Positions 13,290-15,366 of a stretch of DNA of 15,366 bases are shown in pieces. Both the position numbers and the translations under genes were made by a program. The notes below the pieces were generated by a model, which searched no databases, was not told the origin of the DNA, and saw only the letters and a program-made list of their open reading frames with translations. Each line of letters begins with the position of its first letter. Position 1 is the stretch's first letter. This DNA is from Limivicinus sp963617275 (lineage in GTDB: Bacteria > Bacillota > Clostridia > Oscillospirales > Oscillospiraceae). Location: contig CAVENX010000038.1 in the NCBI GenBank assembly GCA_963617275.1, positions 1-15,366 on the forward strand, in the 5' to 3' direction.

Positions 13290-14918
13290 ATGGCAAAGAA
13301 GAATATCAATGATATAAAGAAGCTTGCCAAGGATTTCTGGTACGGCAAGCCCCACACCGCCGAAGAAGGCGGCCGCCGTCTGGGCGAGCTCCAGATGGAT
13401 AAGACAGGCCTGTATTATCATAGAGAGTGGCGCGGCGTCAAGGACACCATGTACTACTTCTACATGATCTGGCTTTACAACTACATCCACATGGTATACG
13501 ACGTTGTAAGATACGGCGGTCTTGTCAATTTTGCAAAGGGCGTTTGGAGATACCGCTGGGTCGGTCAAACATACCTGCCCGTTCTGCACTGGTTCGACCG
13601 CGGCATGGCCGGTCTCCGCGGCGATGCGCTGAAGGCTTCCGCATGGCACTACCGCGGCATGGTCAATTCCACCATCAAGCAGTTCCAGCGCATGTTCGTC
13701 GCTGACAAGAGGCTTCACGGCGGCAAGGAAAACGATGCCTATAAGCACACCATCGCACACAATGAAACGGTCTGGGGCGGCGTCTTTTATCCCTGGCGCG
13801 ACGCCGGCTTTGAGAGCGTTCCCATGGAAATGATTCCCTACTTCGTCACCTGCCACGTCAATTCCCATACCGTTCTCAATTATATAGACGCGGTGCAGTC
13901 CATCGGTCTGCCCGGCGACCCCTGCCCCATGTGTCAGGCGGAGTCAGGTCTTTTCGTCCTGGACGATATGCCCGACTATTCTCCTTTGGTCATCACCTCC
14001 AACGAGGCATGCGATGCTTCCGTCGCCACCTCCATTCTTCAGGACTGGTTCCTTGACAAGCCTCTCTTTGCCATGCCTCAGCCGATGCAGTTCGACGACC
14101 CGCTGGTCAAAAAGCACTGCATGAAAGAGATCGAAGAGTGCTGGAAGTTCGTTGAAGAGCAGACAGGCGTTCCTTTCAGCTGGGATTCCCTCAAAAAGTA
14201 TCTTGAGCGTCAGAATGAGCTTCAGGAGTTTGAGTGGGAGAAATGGGACGTTGCGGCACATACCAATTACTACCCGATCAACGGCGTTGCACAGGCTCTG
14301 TACCGTATTTATCAGTCTCAGTACGGCGACAACGAGATCTGGCACTTCTGCGACAAGAAGGTGCGTAAGATCCTCGAGAAGTGCGTCTCCAAGAAGATCA
14401 ATTCCTTCCCCCAGACCCGCCATAGAGTTATCGCGTGGTCCTGCGCGCCGCTGTACTTCTCCAACTGGTGCACATGGGCATACAACTGCTGGGGTCTCAA
14501 TGTCATCATCAATATGGACTCTCTTATGTTCGATATGACGATCCGTACCGACAGTTACGAACACACCCTCGAGGATATGGCCACCTATCATATGTGGGCG
14601 CCTATGCGCCGCATGGCGGTCGGCGGCATGCATCACATCTTTGAGCTGTGGGAAAACATGGAAAAGTTCAACTGCGACATGGTTGCAATGTACGATCAGC
14701 TTCAGTGCAAGGGTATGCAGGGCGTTCACGGCCTGTTCGAGGACGAATTCCGCAAGAGAAACGTCAACGCTTTCTGGATCCCCCACGCTCTGCCCGACAG
14801 CCGCACCGTCTCCCGTATGGAGATACGCCGCATGATAAACGACTACATGACCACCGTTATGCATGAGGAGCCTCTGGATCCGTCGCTGCTTGACTTTGAT
14901 GACTCCATGACATGGTAA
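13290..14918 (+). CDS. Large 2-hydroxyacyl-CoA dehydratase-type partner subunit
   Basis: A 542-residue protein, well above the 370-480 usual for HgdA/HgdB-like subunits. Residues 1-165 are an extra N-terminal region rich in Trp and Tyr (MYYFYMIWLYNYIHMVYDVV at 54-73) with no cluster motif. The family fold appears from about 175: SVPMEMIPYFVTCHVNSHTV, then GDPCPMCQAESG (209-220) and PLVITSNEACDASVATS (232-248), giving Cys188, Cys212, Cys215 and Cys241 as possible cluster ligands. A second domain with many aromatic residues follows and includes RHRVIAWSCAPLYFSNW. The ATG is 2 bases after the preceding stop and has GGAGGG at 13274-13279. It most likely forms a heterodimer with the 403-residue protein. 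The aromatic N-terminus may be a membrane- or partner-binding addition. Reaction and substrate are not assignable. Confidence 0.75.
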   Translation: MAKKNINDIKKLAKDFWYGKPHTAEEGGRRLGELQMDKTGLYYHREWRGVKDTMYYFYMIWLYNYIHMVYDVVRYGGLVNFAKGVWRYRWVGQTYLPVLHWFDRGMAGLRGDALKASAWHYRGMVNSTIKQFQRMFVADKRLHGGKENDAYKHTIAHNETVWGGVFYPWRDAGFESVPMEMIPYFVTCHVNSHTVLNYIDAVQSIGLPGDPCPMCQAESGLFVLDDMPDYSPLVITSNEACDASVATSILQDWFLDKPLFAMPQPMQFDDPLVKKHCMKEIEECWKFVEEQTGVPFSWDSLKKYLERQNELQEFEWEKWDVAAHTNYYPINGVAQALYRIYQSQYGDNEIWHFCDKKVRKILEKCVSKKINSFPQTRHRVIAWSCAPLYFSNWCTWAYNCWGLNVIINMDSLMFDMTIRTDSYEHTLEDMATYHMWAPMRRMAVGGMHHIFELWENMEKFNCDMVAMYDQLQCKGMQGVHGLFEDEFRKRNVNAFWIPHALPDSRTVSRMEIRRMINDYMTTVMHEEPLDPSLLDFDDSMTW

Positions 14919-14934
14919 TTAGGAGGAAGAATTA

Positions 14935-15165
14935 ATGAAAAAATGTAAATGCAAGTGCGGCTGCAAAGTCAAAAAGTTTTTTTTGAAGCTTTTGGGCATT
15001 TTTGCCGTCACAAATATTGCCCTCTTTGTTGTTTTCTTCTTTGACCTCGACGGCAAACTTCTGTTCAACGTCGTTGAGCCGTTCCTCAAGAAGCACTACG
15101 ACAATATGGAGCGCAAGGACACACTTAAAGCTCCTTACGACATGGATAAATTCCCCAAGTACTGA
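14935..15165 (+). CDS. Small membrane protein with CxCxCxC N-terminus
   Basis: A 76-residue protein I do not recognise. It starts MKKCKCKCGCKVKK, with cysteines at 4, 6, 8 and 10 alternating with Lys/Gly, followed by a single membrane helix at about 16-36 (FLKLLGIFAVTNIALFVVFFF). It ends in a hydrophilic tail of about 38 residues (KKHYDNMERKDTLKAPYDMD). The basic N-terminus predicts that the cysteines face the cytoplasm and the tail faces outward. AGGAGG (14921-14926) lies 8 nt before the ATG, and a double stop TGATAG ends it. It sits 16 bases after the large subunit and ahead of the activator, so it is probably co-expressed with this oxygen-sensitive system. A metal- or cluster-binding anchor for the enzyme is an inference only. 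Confidence 0.75.
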   Translation: MKKCKCKCGCKVKKFFLKLLGIFAVTNIALFVVFFFDLDGKLLFNVVEPFLKKHYDNMERKDTLKAPYDMDKFPKY

Positions 15166-15173
15166 TAGCTTAT

Positions 15174-15204
15174 GTTTTCCCACAGCTTGCTGCTGTGGGA
15201 AAAC
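15174..15204 (+). terminator. Strong intergenic hairpin before the activator gene
   Basis: A perfect 13-bp stem pairs GTTTTCCCACAGC (15174-15186) with GCTGTGGGAAAAC (15192-15204) around TTGCT. The T-run that should follow is interrupted (AATTGAAATTTTCACTTTTTT), so termination on the plus strand may be partial. It is likely to set the ratio of dehydratase to activator mRNA or to stabilise the upstream message. Confidence 0.65.
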
Positions 15205-15261
15205 AATTGAAATTTTCACTTTTTTCCGCAAAACCTGATCAAAAAGGAACATATCGCTTTT

Positions 15262-15289
15262 TTGCGGTATATTTCGAATAACGTATAAG
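15262..15289 (+). promoter_or_regulatory. Possible internal promoter of the activator gene
   Basis: TTGCGG (15262-15267) and TATAAG (15284-15289) are separated by 16 bp. A perfect 15-base palindrome, TACGGAATTTCCGTA (15296-15310), follows near the expected start point, then GGAGGG. It would allow expression of the activator independently of the hairpin upstream. Confidence 0.5.
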
Positions 15290-15324
15290 AAAGAATACGG
15301 AATTTCCGTACGGAGGGTATACAA

Positions 15325-15366
15325 ATGAAGTATTTCGGCGGCTGCGATGTAGGTTCCACCTATACA
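15325..15366 (+). CDS. Acyl-CoA dehydratase activase / BadF-BcrA-type ATPase, N-terminus only
   Basis: Fourteen codons are present, MKYFGGCDVGSTYT. The GxDxGSTxT loop is the first phosphate-binding motif of ASKHA-fold ATPases; the form with this context is that of HgdC/BadF/BcrA/BcrD activators, which use ATP to push a low-potential electron onto the dehydratase or reductase. GGAGGG (15312-15317) is 7 nt before the ATG. Its place directly after two dehydratase-type subunits supports the call. The cluster-binding cysteines and the length (about 260 residues for a single activator, over 1000 for fused forms) are outside the window. Confidence 0.8.
   Translation, partial: MKYFGGCDVGSTYT

Noticed and set aside
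1..15366. CRISPR array, tRNA, rRNA or intact insertion sequence
   Set aside because: No regularly spaced direct repeats of array size, no cloverleaf or rRNA-like stretch and no transposase reading frame were found on either strand by eye.

Overview
This 15.4 kb window looks like chromosome of an anaerobic member of the Firmicutes, most likely class Clostridia near the gut Oscillospirales. The grounds are strong GGAGG ribosome binding sites with GTG and TTG starts, a Y-family polymerase/YolD pair, an LCP wall ligase with GtrA/GtrB-type glycosylation genes, and a 2-hydroxyacyl-CoA dehydratase-type operon with an ASKHA activator. This placement is inference from gene content and style; no rRNA or tRNA gene is visible.

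Layout. (1) 1-1253: a small redox module. A MerR-family regulator (753-1193, +) diverges from a cysteine-containing flavin reductase (106-648, -), which is followed by a flavodoxin-like gene cut by the window edge (1-52, -). The reductase promoter has the 19-bp spacer and dyad typical of MerR-activated promoters. (2) 1254-2243: the remains of a mobile element. A minus-strand stretch resembles the C-terminal part of the very large multi-domain proteins of clostridial conjugative elements and phages. It has no start and is broken at both ends. A 73-codon ORF lies inside it in another frame. (3) 2256-6448 (-): a four-gene envelope operon encoding a GT-C membrane glycosyltransferase, a GtrB-like polyprenyl-phosphate glycosyltransferase, a GtrA-like membrane protein and an LCP ligase. 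Together these suggest glycosylation of a wall polymer outside the membrane and its attachment to peptidoglycan. (4) 6540-8826 (-): a chloramphenicol acetyltransferase-like protein behind a terminator-like leader hairpin, and a secreted CHAP-domain protein with a Cys/His repeat region. (5) 8968-11753 (-): a Y-family DNA polymerase with a beta-clamp motif, a YolD-like protein and a SpoU/TrmH rRNA methyltransferase, closely packed behind a good promoter. (6) 12076 to the end (+): two dehydratase-type subunits (403 and 542 aa), a 76-aa membrane protein with a CxCxCxC N-terminus, a strong hairpin, and the start of an activator ATPase that runs off the window.

The least ordinary parts are the dehydratase operon, with its enlarged second subunit and Cys-rich membrane microprotein, and the CHAP protein with its Cys/His repeats. 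The substrate of the dehydratase-like enzyme cannot be read from this window.
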